From NCBI RefSeq assembly GCF_030464345.1, contig NZ_VCYH01000001.1:124001-188000 (forward strand): a DNA stretch of 64,000 nt. Direction: 5' to 3'. The position numbers and the translations under genes are program-made. This DNA comes from Methanoculleus frigidifontis (GTDB lineage Archaea > Halobacteriota > Methanomicrobia > Methanomicrobiales > Methanoculleaceae). This document shows, piece after piece, positions 54,696-63,905 of the stretch. Positions within the stretch are counted from its first letter, which is position 1, and every line of letters starts with the position of its first letter. Under the pieces are notes generated by a model. That model did not search any database and was not told the origin of the DNA. It was given only the letters and a program-made list of their open reading frames with translations.

Positions 54696-56339
54696 ATGCG
54701 GAGTGAGACTGTCCGGAAGGGCTACCAGAGGGCTCCGAACCGGTCGCTGCTGCGATCGCTCGGGGTGACGGACCGTGAGATGAACCTCCCGTTCATCGGT
54801 GTGGCGAACGCCTGGAACACGATCGTCCCCGGGCACATTCACCTCAGGTCGATCGCCGGGAAGGTGAACGAAGGGATTGCGGCAGCAGGCGGCGTGCCGT
54901 TCGAGTTCGGCACCATCGGTATCTGTGACGGCATTGCGATGGGGCATGAGGGGATGCGCTACTCGCTCCCGTCGCGGGAGAACATTGCGGACTCCATCGA
55001 ACTGATGGTCGAAGCGCACCGGTTCGACGGTCTCGTCTGCGTCGGCACCTGCGACAAGATTGTTCCCGGCATGCTGATGGCCGCCGCCCGGTGCAACATC
55101 CCGGCGGTCGTCGTCACCGGCGGCCCCATGCTCCCGGGATACCTGGGCGGCCGCGAGCTCTCGCTCATCGACGTCTTCGAAGGCGTCGGCAAGGTCGCCG
55201 CAGGCGCCATGAGTGAAGAAGAACTCTGCGACCTCGAGTGCGCAGCGATGCCGGGGTGCGGGAGCTGCCAGGGTCTCTACACGGCGAACACCATGGCCTG
55301 CATGACAGAGGCGGTTGGAATGAGTCTCCCCGGGTGCGCCGCCATCCCTGCCGTGGATGCGGCGAAGCTCCGGATCGCGCGCGAGAGCGGTGAGCGGGTC
55401 GTGGAACTCGTCAGGGAGAACGTCCTGCCGCGGGATATCATCACCCTCGCGAGCCTGAAGAACGCCATCCGCGTGGATATGGCGCTCGGCGGGTCGACGA
55501 ACACCGTCCTCCACCTGATGGCGGTCGCCCGCGAGGCGGAGGTGCCCCTCGATCTTGCGACCTTCAACGCCATCGGCGAGCAGACGCCGCACATCTGCCA
55601 CATGCAGCCGGCAGGACCGCACTCGATGCTGGCGCTCCACCGGGCGGGCGGCATCCCCGCGGTCTTTAAAGAGCTTGCAGCGTACGTCGACGACTGCCCG
55701 ACCGTCGCAGGGAAATCCGTCGCCGTCATCGCCCGGGAAGCAAAGAAGGCTGGCGACGATGTCTTAAAGGCCGTCGAAGCGCCGGTCAGTCCCGCCGGCG
55801 GCCTGAAGATCGTCTCGGGCTCGCTCGCCCCGGACGGCGCCGTCGTCAAGTGCGCGGCGGTGCCGGAGTCGATCTGGCGGCACCGCGGCCCGGCACGGGT
55901 CTACGACGGCGAGCAGGCGGCGATGACCGCGATCCTCGCTCGGGAGATCAACGAAGGTGACGTCGTGGTGATCCGCTACGAGGGGCCGCGAGGCGCTCCC
56001 GGGATGCCGGAGATGCTCTCGCCGACCTCGGCGCTGATGGGGCTTGGGTATACCCGGGTGGTGCTGGTAACCGACGGCCGGTTCTCGGGCGGCACCCGCG
56101 GACCCTGTATCGGGCACGTCGCTCCCGAGGCGGAAGTCGGCGGACCGATCGCGCTGGTCCGCGAGGGCGACCCGATCGAGGTCGACCTCTACGAAAAGCG
56201 GCTCGATCTCCTCGTCGATCCGGAAACCCTTGAAGAAAGGCGGCGTTCCTGGGTGCCGAGATCCCGCAGCCTCACCGGCGTGCTGGGCCGCTACGCCCGG
56301 ACGGTCGAGCAGGCGAATCTCGGCGCAGTTCAGCGGTAA
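54696..56339 (+). CDS. ilvD: Dihydroxy-acid dehydratase
   Basis: This 547-residue enzyme makes the 2-keto acids of valine and isoleucine. The iron-sulfur cluster cysteines are in [13 protein letters not shown] and [16 protein letters not shown]. The C-terminal [21 protein letters not shown] segment is conserved. Length is normal. A TATA-like ATATTATAC at about 54646-54655 places the transcript start near 54676, which suits the ATG at 54696. It is a single gene. Other branched-chain genes are not nearby. Confidence 0.94.
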   Translation: MRSETVRKGYQRAPNRSLLRSLGVTDREMNLPFIGVANAWNTIVPGHIHLRSIAGKVNEGIAAAGGVPFEFGTIGICDGIAMGHEGMRYSLPSRENIADSIELMVEAHRFDGLVCVGTCDKIVPGMLMAAARCNIPAVVVTGGPMLPGYLGGRELSLIDVFEGVGKVAAGAMSEEELCDLECAAMPGCGSCQGLYTANTMACMTEAVGMSLPGCAAIPAVDAAKLRIARESGERVVELVRENVLPRDIITLASLKNAIRVDMALGGSTNTVLHLMAVAREAEVPLDLATFNAIGEQTPHICHMQPAGPHSMLALHRAGGIPAVFKELAAYVDDCPTVAGKSVAVIAREAKKAGDDVLKAVEAPVSPAGGLKIVSGSLAPDGAVVKCAAVPESIWRHRGPARVYDGEQAAMTAILAREINEGDVVVIRYEGPRGAPGMPEMLSPTSALMGLGYTRVVLVTDGRFSGGTRGPCIGHVAPEAEVGGPIALVREGDPIEVDLYEKRLDLLVDPETLEERRRSWVPRSRSLTGVLGRYARTVEQANLGAVQR

Positions 56340-56477
56340 CTCCGCCATCTCTCATAAATTTCTGTTTTTTCCATGCCCTGGCGATGCCGCAGGGTTTATG
56401 TAGCCGCTCTCGAAAAGGGAACTGATAGGCACGCCTGATACGAAGTGTCTGTTCTACCATTGATAAGGAGAATCCTG

Positions 56478-57059
56478 ATGATCGATAGATTTCTCGAAGG
56501 CAACAAGAAGTTCCTTGCAGAGGACTTCAGTAAGGATCCCGATCACTACGGCAGCCTGGTCTCCAGTCAGAGCCCGACCGTCCTCTGGATCGGGTGCTCG
56601 GACTCACGTGTCAACCCCGAGCGGATCACCGGAGCAAAGGCCGGCGAGATCTTCGTCCAGCGCAACATCGGCAACATCGTCCCGGTGCACGACTGGAACT
56701 TTGCCACGGTTCTTGAGTACGCCGTCAATCACCTGAAGGTCGACGACATCGTCGTCTGCGGCCACTCCGACTGCGGCGCCATGAAGGCACTGGATAAAGA
56801 GAGCAGCGATGCATACATCCCGCTCTGGCTCAACAACGCCGTCGAGGCGAAAAACCGGGTGGATGCGCGAATACAGGCGCCGGTGACGGAGGAGGAGAAA
56901 CTGGAGCGCAAGCGGCAGATCGAGCTCGAGAATATCGCGGTGCAGCTTGAGCATCTCCGCACCTACCCGCCGGTCCGGCAGGCAGAGAGCGAAGGCAGGG
57001 TCACCGTCCACGGGCTGTACTTCGACCTCGCCACCGGCGAACTCGAAAAGGTGTATTAA
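56478..57059 (+). CDS. Beta-class carbonic anhydrase
   Basis: This 193-residue zinc enzyme interconverts CO2 and bicarbonate. The zinc ligands Cys, His and Cys and the Asp-Arg pair are visible in WIGCSDSRVNPE and CGHSDCGAMKAL. AAGGAG seven bases before the ATG at 56478 fixes the start and rejects an earlier frame at 56445. In a methanogen it may supply CO2 or bicarbonate to carboxylating enzymes, and carbamoyl phosphate synthase genes lie 1.4 kb downstream. Confidence 0.93.
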   Translation: MIDRFLEGNKKFLAEDFSKDPDHYGSLVSSQSPTVLWIGCSDSRVNPERITGAKAGEIFVQRNIGNIVPVHDWNFATVLEYAVNHLKVDDIVVCGHSDCGAMKALDKESSDAYIPLWLNNAVEAKNRVDARIQAPVTEEEKLERKRQIELENIAVQLEHLRTYPPVRQAESEGRVTVHGLYFDLATGELEKVY

Positions 57060-57406
57060 GCCTCTTCCAGGGCATAATCAATCTCTTCTTTTATCAGGGG
57101 ATACGAGATCCTCCCGATCGAGGTGAGCCGCCCGTTCACCAGGATCATCGGGATGGGCGGTTGCCGCTCCTCGAGGAGCTGCCGGACATGATCCGGCATC
57201 GCTTCGTCGATGACGGTCAGCTGCACCGCGACCCGGTCGCCGTACTCCTTCTCGATTTCGTAGCGCAGTGCCGAGACCGCGTCCAGCATGCGGTTCGACG
57301 GATAACAGACCTCAAGCCCGCAACTGCGGGTCTCATCGCAGGGAAACGGGCCGCACTCGGACTCGGAGAGTCCGACGATCTCAATGGTTACGTCAGCCAT
57401 ACTCAT
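57056..57406 (-). CDS. Thioredoxin-fold-like small protein, Cys-rich N-terminus
   Basis: This 116-residue protein starts with a strand followed by a cysteine-rich segment, SECGPFPCDETRSCG, with Cys pairs separated by four to six residues. The remainder (YGDRVAVQLTVIDEAMPDHV; PPIPMILVNGRLTSIGRIS) has the strand-helix pattern of the thioredoxin fold, including a cis-Pro-like IPMILVNG. It could be a redox or metal-handling protein. Its end overlaps the stop of the carbonic anhydrase gene on the opposite strand by four bases. In-frame starts at 57406 and 57400 are equally possible. I do not recognise the exact family. Confidence 0.65.
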   Translation of the reverse strand: MSMADVTIEIVGLSESECGPFPCDETRSCGLEVCYPSNRMLDAVSALRYEIEKEYGDRVAVQLTVIDEAMPDHVRQLLEERQPPIPMILVNGRLTSIGRISYPLIKEEIDYALEEA

Positions 57407-57417
57407 TTCATCCTATT

Positions 57418-58377
57418 TCACCCTATATGAGCCTTCGTCTCACCGGAAACCTTCAGCAGCGACGCAACGGCCGCCCGCACCCGGTCTTCGAGCCCCTCGA
57501 TCGCCCTGACGTCCTGCCGGGTATCCATCCGGTCGACCGTGATCTCCTCTGCAGGATGGATGCCGATGTTCCGCATGAACGCGCCCGTGACCGATCTGAC
57601 ACATTCGAACGGCTCGGGGCCCGGGCGTCCTGCGACGGCGATCAGAAGGCCTTTTGCGGCGATGGGGGTCGATAGAAGCGTCCGGCGGGCGTGGAGCGCC
57701 TGACCCCGGTCGATGACGGCCTTGAGGGCCGCCGGAACGGTGTTCGTATAGACCGGCGTCGCGATGATGAGGAGGGACGCCTCCTCAATGGCCTTGATAA
57801 TGGCCGGCATATCATCCTCGACCGGGCAGACGCCCTGGTTGTAGCAGGCGTAGCATCCCGAGCAGGGCCGGATATCCATCTCGTGGACCGGGAAGATATG
57901 CACCGAGCGCCGTTGCCGTGACGCTTCGTCGGCGCACCATCCGGCAAGGGTTGCAGAGTTCCCGAACTGCCGCGGGCTGCCCTGGAGGATGACGACGTCG
58001 TAGGCCGCGCCGGGGAGTGCCCGGCGGACAGGCGGCAGCGCTTTCGTGTAGTGCTCCGGGCGCGCCTTGATATCGTAGATGAGCCGTCCGAAGACGATGT
58101 TGGCCACCTCGTCGGTGGAGAAGAGCGTATGCGGCGGCTGTTCGTACGAGTTGATCACGTAGTGGTAGACGGATTGCCCGGCGTAGTGGATCTCCACGGT
58201 GTAGCGCCGCATGCCGGGATATACGCCGCCGAGGTCTTCAGTCAGAAGATCGATGACGAATGTCCCGATCGGTGTCTCAACCGTCCGGCTCTCTGCCGGC
58301 TTGCTGCTCCCCTCCATGCATCGCAGTGCGCGGTCATCCATATGAACCTGCCGCACGTCTTCATCCGGCAGAACCAT
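57418..58377 (-). CDS. Iron-sulfur flavoprotein with N-terminal extension
   Basis: This 319-residue protein is an NADPH-dependent FMN reductase-like flavodoxin fold from about residue 125 (YDVVILQGSPRQFGNSATL). It carries the compact cysteine motif of archaeal iron-sulfur flavoproteins, CxxCxxCx5C, as CSGCYACYNQGVCP. Isf-type proteins take electrons from ferredoxin and reduce O2 or H2O2 in methanogens. The first 120 residues form an extra domain without recognised motifs. Alternative starts exist at Met13 and Met21. The downstream thioredoxin-fold gene on the same strand may be co-transcribed. Confidence 0.85.
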   Translation of the reverse strand: MVLPDEDVRQVHMDDRALRCMEGSSKPAESRTVETPIGTFVIDLLTEDLGGVYPGMRRYTVEIHYAGQSVYHYVINSYEQPPHTLFSTDEVANIVFGRLIYDIKARPEHYTKALPPVRRALPGAAYDVVILQGSPRQFGNSATLAGWCADEASRQRRSVHIFPVHEMDIRPCSGCYACYNQGVCPVEDDMPAIIKAIEEASLLIIATPVYTNTVPAALKAVIDRGQALHARRTLLSTPIAAKGLLIAVAGRPGPEPFECVRSVTGAFMRNIGIHPAEEITVDRMDTRQDVRAIEGLEDRVRAAVASLLKVSGETKAHIG

Positions 58378-58463
58378 CGACCGGAAGGCGGACGGGATGC
58401 GGGGGTGCGCCGATCCGTCACTACCGTTAATAAGGTTCCAAAGACCAACTAATATGGTAATTC

Positions 58464-59516
58464 ATGAAGGCGGTTCTGGGTCTTGAAGACGGCACTTTTG
58501 TAATTGGGAATGGTTTTGGTGTTGAAGGGAGTTGTTCGGGAGAACTCGTCTTCACCACACAGATGGGCGGATATATGGAGTCCCTGACGGATCCGAGTTA
58601 CGCCGGCCAGATCCTGATGTTTACTTTTCCGACAATCGGAAACTATGGCGTAGATGCACAAAATTTTGAGAGCCAGCAGGTCCGCGCTCTCGGCTGCGTC
58701 GTGCGCGAGGCCTGTGAGAAGCCCTCGGTGCAGCCCCCGCTCGCCCGTTTCTTTGAGGAGAACGGGCGGATGGGCATCTCCGGCGTGGACACCCGGATGC
58801 TGACGATCAAGACGCGGATGAACGGGACGCTGCGGGCGTCGCTCATCGTCGGCGACGACAATCCGGAAGAAGCGATCGAGCGTGCACGGGCGGTGCCGGA
58901 GATATCGGATATCGACCTGATCGGCAGCGTCTCCTGCCCTGAGCCCTACCGGATCGCGGGCACGGGGAAACGGATCGCGGTCATCGATCTCGGGATCAAA
59001 CGCCACATCCTTGTCAGCCTCGCTGCGCGCGGGGCGGATCTCTGCATCTTCCCCCACGATGCCACGGCCGACCAGGTGATGGCGTGCAAGCCCGCCGCGC
59101 TCTTCATCAGCAACGGCCCCGGAGACCCCCGGAGGGCGGTGCATGTCATCCGGCTCATCCGCGACCTCGCCGGTGAACTGCCTGTCATCGGCATCTGCAT
59201 GGGCATCCAGGTGACGGCGCTCGCGCTCGGTGCGGAGACCTACAAGATGAAGTTCGGGCACCGCGGCACGAACCAGCCCGTCCGTTACAAGGACGGAAGC
59301 ATCTATATCACCACGCAGAACCACGGGTTTGCGGTCGACGCGGATACTCTTCCCGAGGGGTGCGCAGTCTCCTATACCAACGTCAACGACGGCACGACCG
59401 AGGGGTTCGAGAACCGGGACCTTGACATCACCTGTGTTCAGTTCCATCCCGAGGCGCACGGCGGCCCGCTGGATACGGAGCTGCATTTCTTTGACAAAGT
59501 CTACCGGGGGATCTAA
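58464..59516 (+). CDS. carA: Carbamoyl phosphate synthase small subunit
   Basis: This 350-residue glutamine amidotransferase delivers ammonia to CarB. The class I catalytic Cys is in VIGICMGIQVTALALG, where the usual GICLGHQ is a GICMGIQ variant. The His-Glu pair is in CVQFHPEAHGGP. The N-terminal CPSase-specific domain starts KAVLGLEDGTFV. carB begins directly after its stop. A TATA-like AATAAGG near 58427-58434 precedes the gene. Confidence 0.94.
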   Translation: MKAVLGLEDGTFVIGNGFGVEGSCSGELVFTTQMGGYMESLTDPSYAGQILMFTFPTIGNYGVDAQNFESQQVRALGCVVREACEKPSVQPPLARFFEENGRMGISGVDTRMLTIKTRMNGTLRASLIVGDDNPEEAIERARAVPEISDIDLIGSVSCPEPYRIAGTGKRIAVIDLGIKRHILVSLAARGADLCIFPHDATADQVMACKPAALFISNGPGDPRRAVHVIRLIRDLAGELPVIGICMGIQVTALALGAETYKMKFGHRGTNQPVRYKDGSIYITTQNHGFAVDADTLPEGCAVSYTNVNDGTTEGFENRDLDITCVQFHPEAHGGPLDTELHFFDKVYRGI

Positions 59517-62500
59517 ATGCCGAAGAAGTCTCATATCAAATCGGTCCTTCTCATCGGCTCGGGGCCGATCCAGATCGGCCAGGCGGCGGAGTTCGATTTT
59601 TCGGGCTCCCAGGCCTGCCGGGCGCTCCAGGAGGAGGGTGTGAAGGTTATCCTGGTGAACTCGAACCCGGCGACGATCCAGACCGACCCGGATATGGCCG
59701 ACGTCATCTACGTCGAGCCGATCAAGGCCGAGATCATCGCCGGGATCATCGAAAAAGAGAAGCCAGACGGGATCCTCTCCGGCATGGGCGGACAGACCGG
59801 CCTGAATATGACGGCCGAACTCGCGGAGATGGGTGCGCTCGAGGGTGTCGAGATCCTCGGGACACCCCTTGAGGCGATCTACCGCGGCGAGGACCGCGAA
59901 CAGTTCCGCGACCTGATGAACGCCATCGGTGAGCCCGTTCCGAAGAGCATGATCGTTGAGAGCATCGACGAGATCGATACGGCGCTTGCCGAGGTGGGGC
60001 TGCCCGCCATCATCCGGCCGGCCTACACCCTCGGCGGATCCGGCGGCGGCGTCGCCCACACGCCTGAGGAGATGCGGCAGATCCTCGAGCTCGGTCTCTC
60101 CCGGTCGCGGATTCACCAGGTCCTCGTCGAGGAGAGCGTTGCCGGGTGGAAGGAGATCGAGTTCGAGGTCATGCGCGACTCCGCCGATACCTGCATCATC
60201 GTCTGCGGTATGGAGAACGTGGACCCGATGGGTATCCATACCGGTGAATCCGTCGTGGTTGCACCGATCCTCACCCTGCGCGACGACGAGTTCCAGATGA
60301 TGCGCAGCGCCGCCATCAAGATCATCCGGGCGCTCGACGTGCAGGGAGGGTGCAACATCCAGTTCGCGTACCGGGACGGCGATTACCGGGTCATCGAGGT
60401 GAACCCCCGTGTCTCGCGGTCGTCCGCCCTCGCATCCAAGGCGACCGGCTACCCCATCGCCCGGGTCGCGGCCAAGATTGCTATCGGCCTGCGGCTCGAC
60501 GAGATCACGAACACCGTTACGGGCGTCACCCCGGCGTCTTTCGAGCCCGCGATCGACTACGTCGTGGTGAAGGTGCCGCGCTGGCCGTTCGACAAGTTTA
60601 AATCGGCCGACCGGACGCTCACGACCGCGATGAAGAGCACCGGCGAGGTCATGTCCATCGGCCGGACGATCGAGGAAGGCTTTAAGAAGGCGCTCCGGTC
60701 GCTCGACGCCGACGGGAAAAGGCACACCAGCCAGAGCGAGATCCGGATGATCCTCACGCAGCCGACCGATGAACGGTTCGCCTGCCTCTTCGACGCTTTC
60801 CGGGAGGGTTTCTCCCTTGAGGAGATCGCCAGGATGACCGCCATCACCCCGTTCTTCCTCGAAAAGATCCAGAACATCGTTCTGATGGAGCAGAACCTGC
60901 GCGACTCCTTCGAGCCCGGGATGGTTCGTGAGGCGAAACGCTACGGGTTTACGAACGAGGAGATCGCCGAGTTCTCGGGCAGGGATCCGGTTGAGATCGC
61001 TGCGGCCGCGGGATCGCCTACCTACAAGATGGTGGACACCTGTGCCGCGGAGTTCCCGGCGACGACGCCCTACTTCTACTCCACCTGGGATGAGGGCTGC
61101 GAGATCACGAAGAACGGGACGAAGAAGGTGCTGATACTGGGTTCGGGCCCCATCCGGATCGGTCAGGGGATCGAGTTCGACTACTGCACCGTTCATGCAG
61201 TGATGGCGCTCCGTGAGGAGGAGGGGGTCGAGGTGCATATCGTCAACAACAACCCGGAGACGGTCTCGACCGACTCCGACACCTCCGACCGCCTCTTCTT
61301 CGAACCGATGCAGCTTGAGGACATCATTAACATCCTCAAGAAGGATGACTACTACGGCGTGATGGTGCAGTTCGGCGGCCAGAACTCGGTGAACCTTGTG
61401 ATGCCGATTGCCGAGGAGATCGAGCGGCTCGACCTGGCGGTGCGGGTCCTCGGCACCAGCCCCGACGCCATGGATGTCGCGGAGGACCGCGACCGGTTCA
61501 GCCAGCTCTTAACGAAGCTCGCGATCCCGAGCCCGCCGAACAGCTCGGCGTACTCGGAAGAAGAAGCACGCGATATGGCCGCGAAGATCGGCTACCCGGT
61601 GCTTGTCCGACCGAGTTACGTCCTCGGCGGGCGGGCTATGGAGCTCGTCCACGACGAGGCGGAGCTTGAGACCTACATCAAGGAGGCGGTCCGGGTGAGC
61701 AGGAAACACCCGGTGCTGATCGACTCGTTCCTCCAGAATGCCGTGGAGATCGACGTCGACGCTGTCTGCGACGGCACCGACGTCCTCATCGGCGGGATCA
61801 TGGAGCATATCGAGGAGGCGGGCGTCCACTCCGGGGACTCTGCCTGCGTCATCCCGCCCCAGTCGCTCTCCGATTCGGTCATCCGGCAGGTGCGCGACCA
61901 TACCCGCAGGCTCGCCCTCGGCCTCGGTGTCGTCGGGCTGATCAACATCCAGTATGCGGTCAAGGATGACGTGGTCTACGTGCTGGAGGCGAATCCGAGG
62001 GCGAGCCGGACGGTGCCGTTCGTCTCCAAGGCGACCGGGATCCCGCTTGCCAAAGTGGCGGCGAAGGTGATGATCGGCAAAAAGCTCGCCGAGATCGGCA
62101 TCACCGAACGCGAGATCAACCATGTGGCGGTCAAGGAGGTGCTGCTCCCCTTCAACAAGCTTCCCGGTGTTGATACGGTGCTTGGCCCGGAGATGAAGAG
62201 TACCGGCGAGGTCATGGGGATCGACTACGACTTCGGGCGGGCGTACTACAAGGCCTGCACGGCCGCCGACAACACGCTCCCGGTCAGGGGCAACGTCTTC
62301 ATCTCGGTGACCGACGAGCAGAAAGAAGAAGTGATGCCGATAGCGCAGAGGCTCACCGCGATGGGTCTCTCCCTCTACGGCACCAGTGGGACGGTTGAGT
62401 TCCTCGGCCAGTGCGGCATTGAGGCGAACCTGGTGCGCAAAGTGCAGGAAGGCTCCCCGAACGTCATCGACCTGATGCGCAACGGCAGCATCAGCCTCAT

Positions 62501-62687
62501 CATCAACACCCCTGCCGACAAGGCATCGCGCCAGGACCATCTCCAGATCATGCGGATGGCCGTCGATTACGGCATCCCCTACATCACCACCCTGCAGGCG
62601 GCCCGTGCCGCCGCGATGGCGATCGACGCGATCAAGCGCCAGGAAATAACCATCGAGCCCCTGGGCCACTACCTCAAAGCGCAGTGA
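59517..62687 (+). CDS. carB: Carbamoyl phosphate synthase large subunit
   Basis: This 1056-residue enzyme has two homologous ATP-grasp halves. The starts of each half are KSVLLIGSGPIQIGQAAEFD and KVLILGSGPIRIGQGIEFD. A C-terminal MGS-like domain (NVFISVTDEQKEEVMPIAQR) for allosteric binding of effectors such as UMP or ornithine follows. It makes carbamoyl phosphate for pyrimidines and arginine. It starts immediately after the carA stop codon, so both subunits are made together. Two long antisense open frames across it are shadows of GC-rich coding. Confidence 0.96.
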   Translation: MPKKSHIKSVLLIGSGPIQIGQAAEFDFSGSQACRALQEEGVKVILVNSNPATIQTDPDMADVIYVEPIKAEIIAGIIEKEKPDGILSGMGGQTGLNMTAELAEMGALEGVEILGTPLEAIYRGEDREQFRDLMNAIGEPVPKSMIVESIDEIDTALAEVGLPAIIRPAYTLGGSGGGVAHTPEEMRQILELGLSRSRIHQVLVEESVAGWKEIEFEVMRDSADTCIIVCGMENVDPMGIHTGESVVVAPILTLRDDEFQMMRSAAIKIIRALDVQGGCNIQFAYRDGDYRVIEVNPRVSRSSALASKATGYPIARVAAKIAIGLRLDEITNTVTGVTPASFEPAIDYVVVKVPRWPFDKFKSADRTLTTAMKSTGEVMSIGRTIEEGFKKALRSLDADGKRHTSQSEIRMILTQPTDERFACLFDAFREGFSLEEIARMTAITPFFLEKIQNIVLMEQNLRDSFEPGMVREAKRYGFTNEEIAEFSGRDPVEIAAAAGSPTYKMVDTCAAEFPATTPYFYSTWDEGCEITKNGTKKVLILGSGPIRIGQGIEFDYCTVHAVMALREEEGVEVHIVNNNPETVSTDSDTSDRLFFEPMQLEDIINILKKDDYYGVMVQFGGQNSVNLVMPIAEEIERLDLAVRVLGTSPDAMDVAEDRDRFSQLLTKLAIPSPPNSSAYSEEEARDMAAKIGYPVLVRPSYVLGGRAMELVHDEAELETYIKEAVRVSRKHPVLIDSFLQNAVEIDVDAVCDGTDVLIGGIMEHIEEAGVHSGDSACVIPPQSLSDSVIRQVRDHTRRLALGLGVVGLINIQYAVKDDVVYVLEANPRASRTVPFVSKATGIPLAKVAAKVMIGKKLAEIGITEREINHVAVKEVLLPFNKLPGVDTVLGPEMKSTGEVMGIDYDFGRAYYKACTAADNTLPVRGNVFISVTDEQKEEVMPIAQRLTAMGLSLYGTSGTVEFLGQCGIEANLVRKVQEGSPNVIDLMRNGSISLIINTPADKASRQDHLQIMRMAVDYGIPYITTLQAARAAAMAIDAIKRQEITIEPLGHYLKAQ

Positions 62688-62747
62688 ACCGTGCCGGAGG
62701 GAAGCTTTTCCCCCCTCCACATACCGGCACTGGTCTTTTTTCAGACT

Positions 62748-63293
62748 CTATGCCGTTGCCGATGCTGCCCCTCCGCTTCCGGAGGTAAACCCGTAGATGA
62801 TCCCGAGGATGCCGAAGATCACTGCATAGATGCCGAGCACCCAGATGATCGTGACTGCGCCGAGGAGCGGGTAGAAGAGCAGAACGGCGCCGAAGATCAC
62901 CGACACGATGCCGAGGAGCACGAGAAGCAGCCGTGTTCCCATGCCCGCCGGGGCGAACGCGGCGATGAAGTCGCCGATGCCGGTGACGATTGCCCAAAGC
63001 GCGATGATGATGACGATAAGGGCTGTAAACTGTGCCGGGAAGACCAGCGTGAAGATCCCGATGAGTATCCCGATGATGCTGAGCAGTATGATCGGCCATC
63101 TGGATCCGCCGGCCAGTTCCGGTGCGGCGGCTCCTGCGACGAGTGCAAACGCCGATACGATGATGGCAAAGAAGCCGAAGAAGTAAACGAGAAACTCGAG
63201 AACGACTGCCGGCCATATGATGGCGGCGATCCCGAAGAGGAGCGCGATGAGTCCTCTCAGGACATAGTACCATTTCATACTGTTTCCGTTCAT
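62748..63293 (-). CDS. HdeD-like membrane protein
   Basis: This 181-residue protein has six hydrophobic segments in three similar pairs, the layout of the HdeD / DUF308 family (acid-resistance membrane proteins of unknown mechanism). The first pair is WYYVLRGLIALLFGIAAIIWP, and later pairs repeat the GIxxIIxG pattern. GGAGGGTAACC upstream fixes the ATG at 63293, and a TATA box at 63331-63345 agrees. It is convergent with carB, and a 60-base gap separates them. Confidence 0.83.
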   Translation of the reverse strand: MNGNSMKWYYVLRGLIALLFGIAAIIWPAVVLEFLVYFFGFFAIIVSAFALVAGAAAPELAGGSRWPIILLSIIGILIGIFTLVFPAQFTALIVIIIALWAIVTGIGDFIAAFAPAGMGTRLLLVLLGIVSVIFGAVLLFYPLLGAVTIIWVLGIYAVIFGILGIIYGFTSGSGGAASATA

Positions 63294-63330
63294 GGTTACC
63301 CTCCAGTACAGGGCAGCATACAGCGCTTGC

Positions 63331-63345
63331 ACTATTTATATATGA
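63331..63345 (-). promoter_or_regulatory. TATA box of the HdeD-like gene
   Basis: The minus strand reads TCATATATAAATAGT, one of the best TATA-like sequences in the window. Its centre is about 45 bases before the ATG at 63293, giving a transcript with a leader of about 20 bases that includes the ribosome site. Confidence 0.6.
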
Positions 63346-63404
63346 GGGGAGCCTTCGCCGGCAGGGAGGCGGCGGGATGCGGGGTGAAACTGAGCCGACC
63401 CGGA

Positions 63405-63905
63405 TGCGCCGGACCGTAGGGGCAATCTCCATGGGGAGGGGGCAGGGGAGGAGGCCGGCCCCATGAGCGCTACCCGTAGCTCAGGGGATTTGCGCGTATA
63501 CCGCGTTCTTCCCCTGACGAGGCTGGTGCCGGACCGGGCTTGTCCCGGGCGTCTCCCCGTGCCGTGGATCGTGGCGGCTAATCGCCCCCGGGGTGGGGCT
63601 GACGGGGAGAGGTTTTCCCCTCCCCTGTCTCCTGCGAAGATCCCCAGACAGCATCAACCCCGCCCCACCCGGCCGCCGGCCTCCTCCCCCGCCCCTTAAG
63701 GGGCGGGGGTAGTCATGGCGATACCCAATGGAAAGCCGTGCCCCCGAATACCCCGGATTGCGGCCATCCGGAGCAAGAGATGGAACCTCATCACGTGCCT
63801 GGATCCCGCCGATAGCACCAGGAATTTCGGTGCACCCAGAGGGTACGGTAGCGTATATGGCGGCCGCCCCCCTTCCCTGGGATCCCTCGCCCTGCACGAC
63901 CTCCT
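63405..63905 (+). repeat. Long copy B of the dispersed intergenic repeat
   Basis: This element of about 500 bases aligns by eye with the copy at 54056 through all shared blocks. Its central hairpin at 63686-63709 has the same ten-base stem (CCCCCGCCCC / GGGGCGGGGG) but a TTAA loop instead of TG. Small insertions and deletions shift reading frames between the two copies, which argues against a conserved protein. Positions 63906-64000 contain CACGGTCCGGTG, the reverse complement of the element's opening, and nothing else I can support. Confidence 0.75.

Noticed and set aside
58449-61238. A 929-codon minus-strand open frame
   Set aside because: It is antisense to carA and carB, which have unmistakable family motifs. 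The translation is Asp/Arg/Val-rich, as expected of the reverse frame of GC-rich coding DNA.
63455-63520. A possible tRNA suggested by TACCCGTAGCTCAGGGGATT
   Set aside because: The bases after it do not form an anticodon or T arm, and the segment aligns with the repeat copy at 54056.
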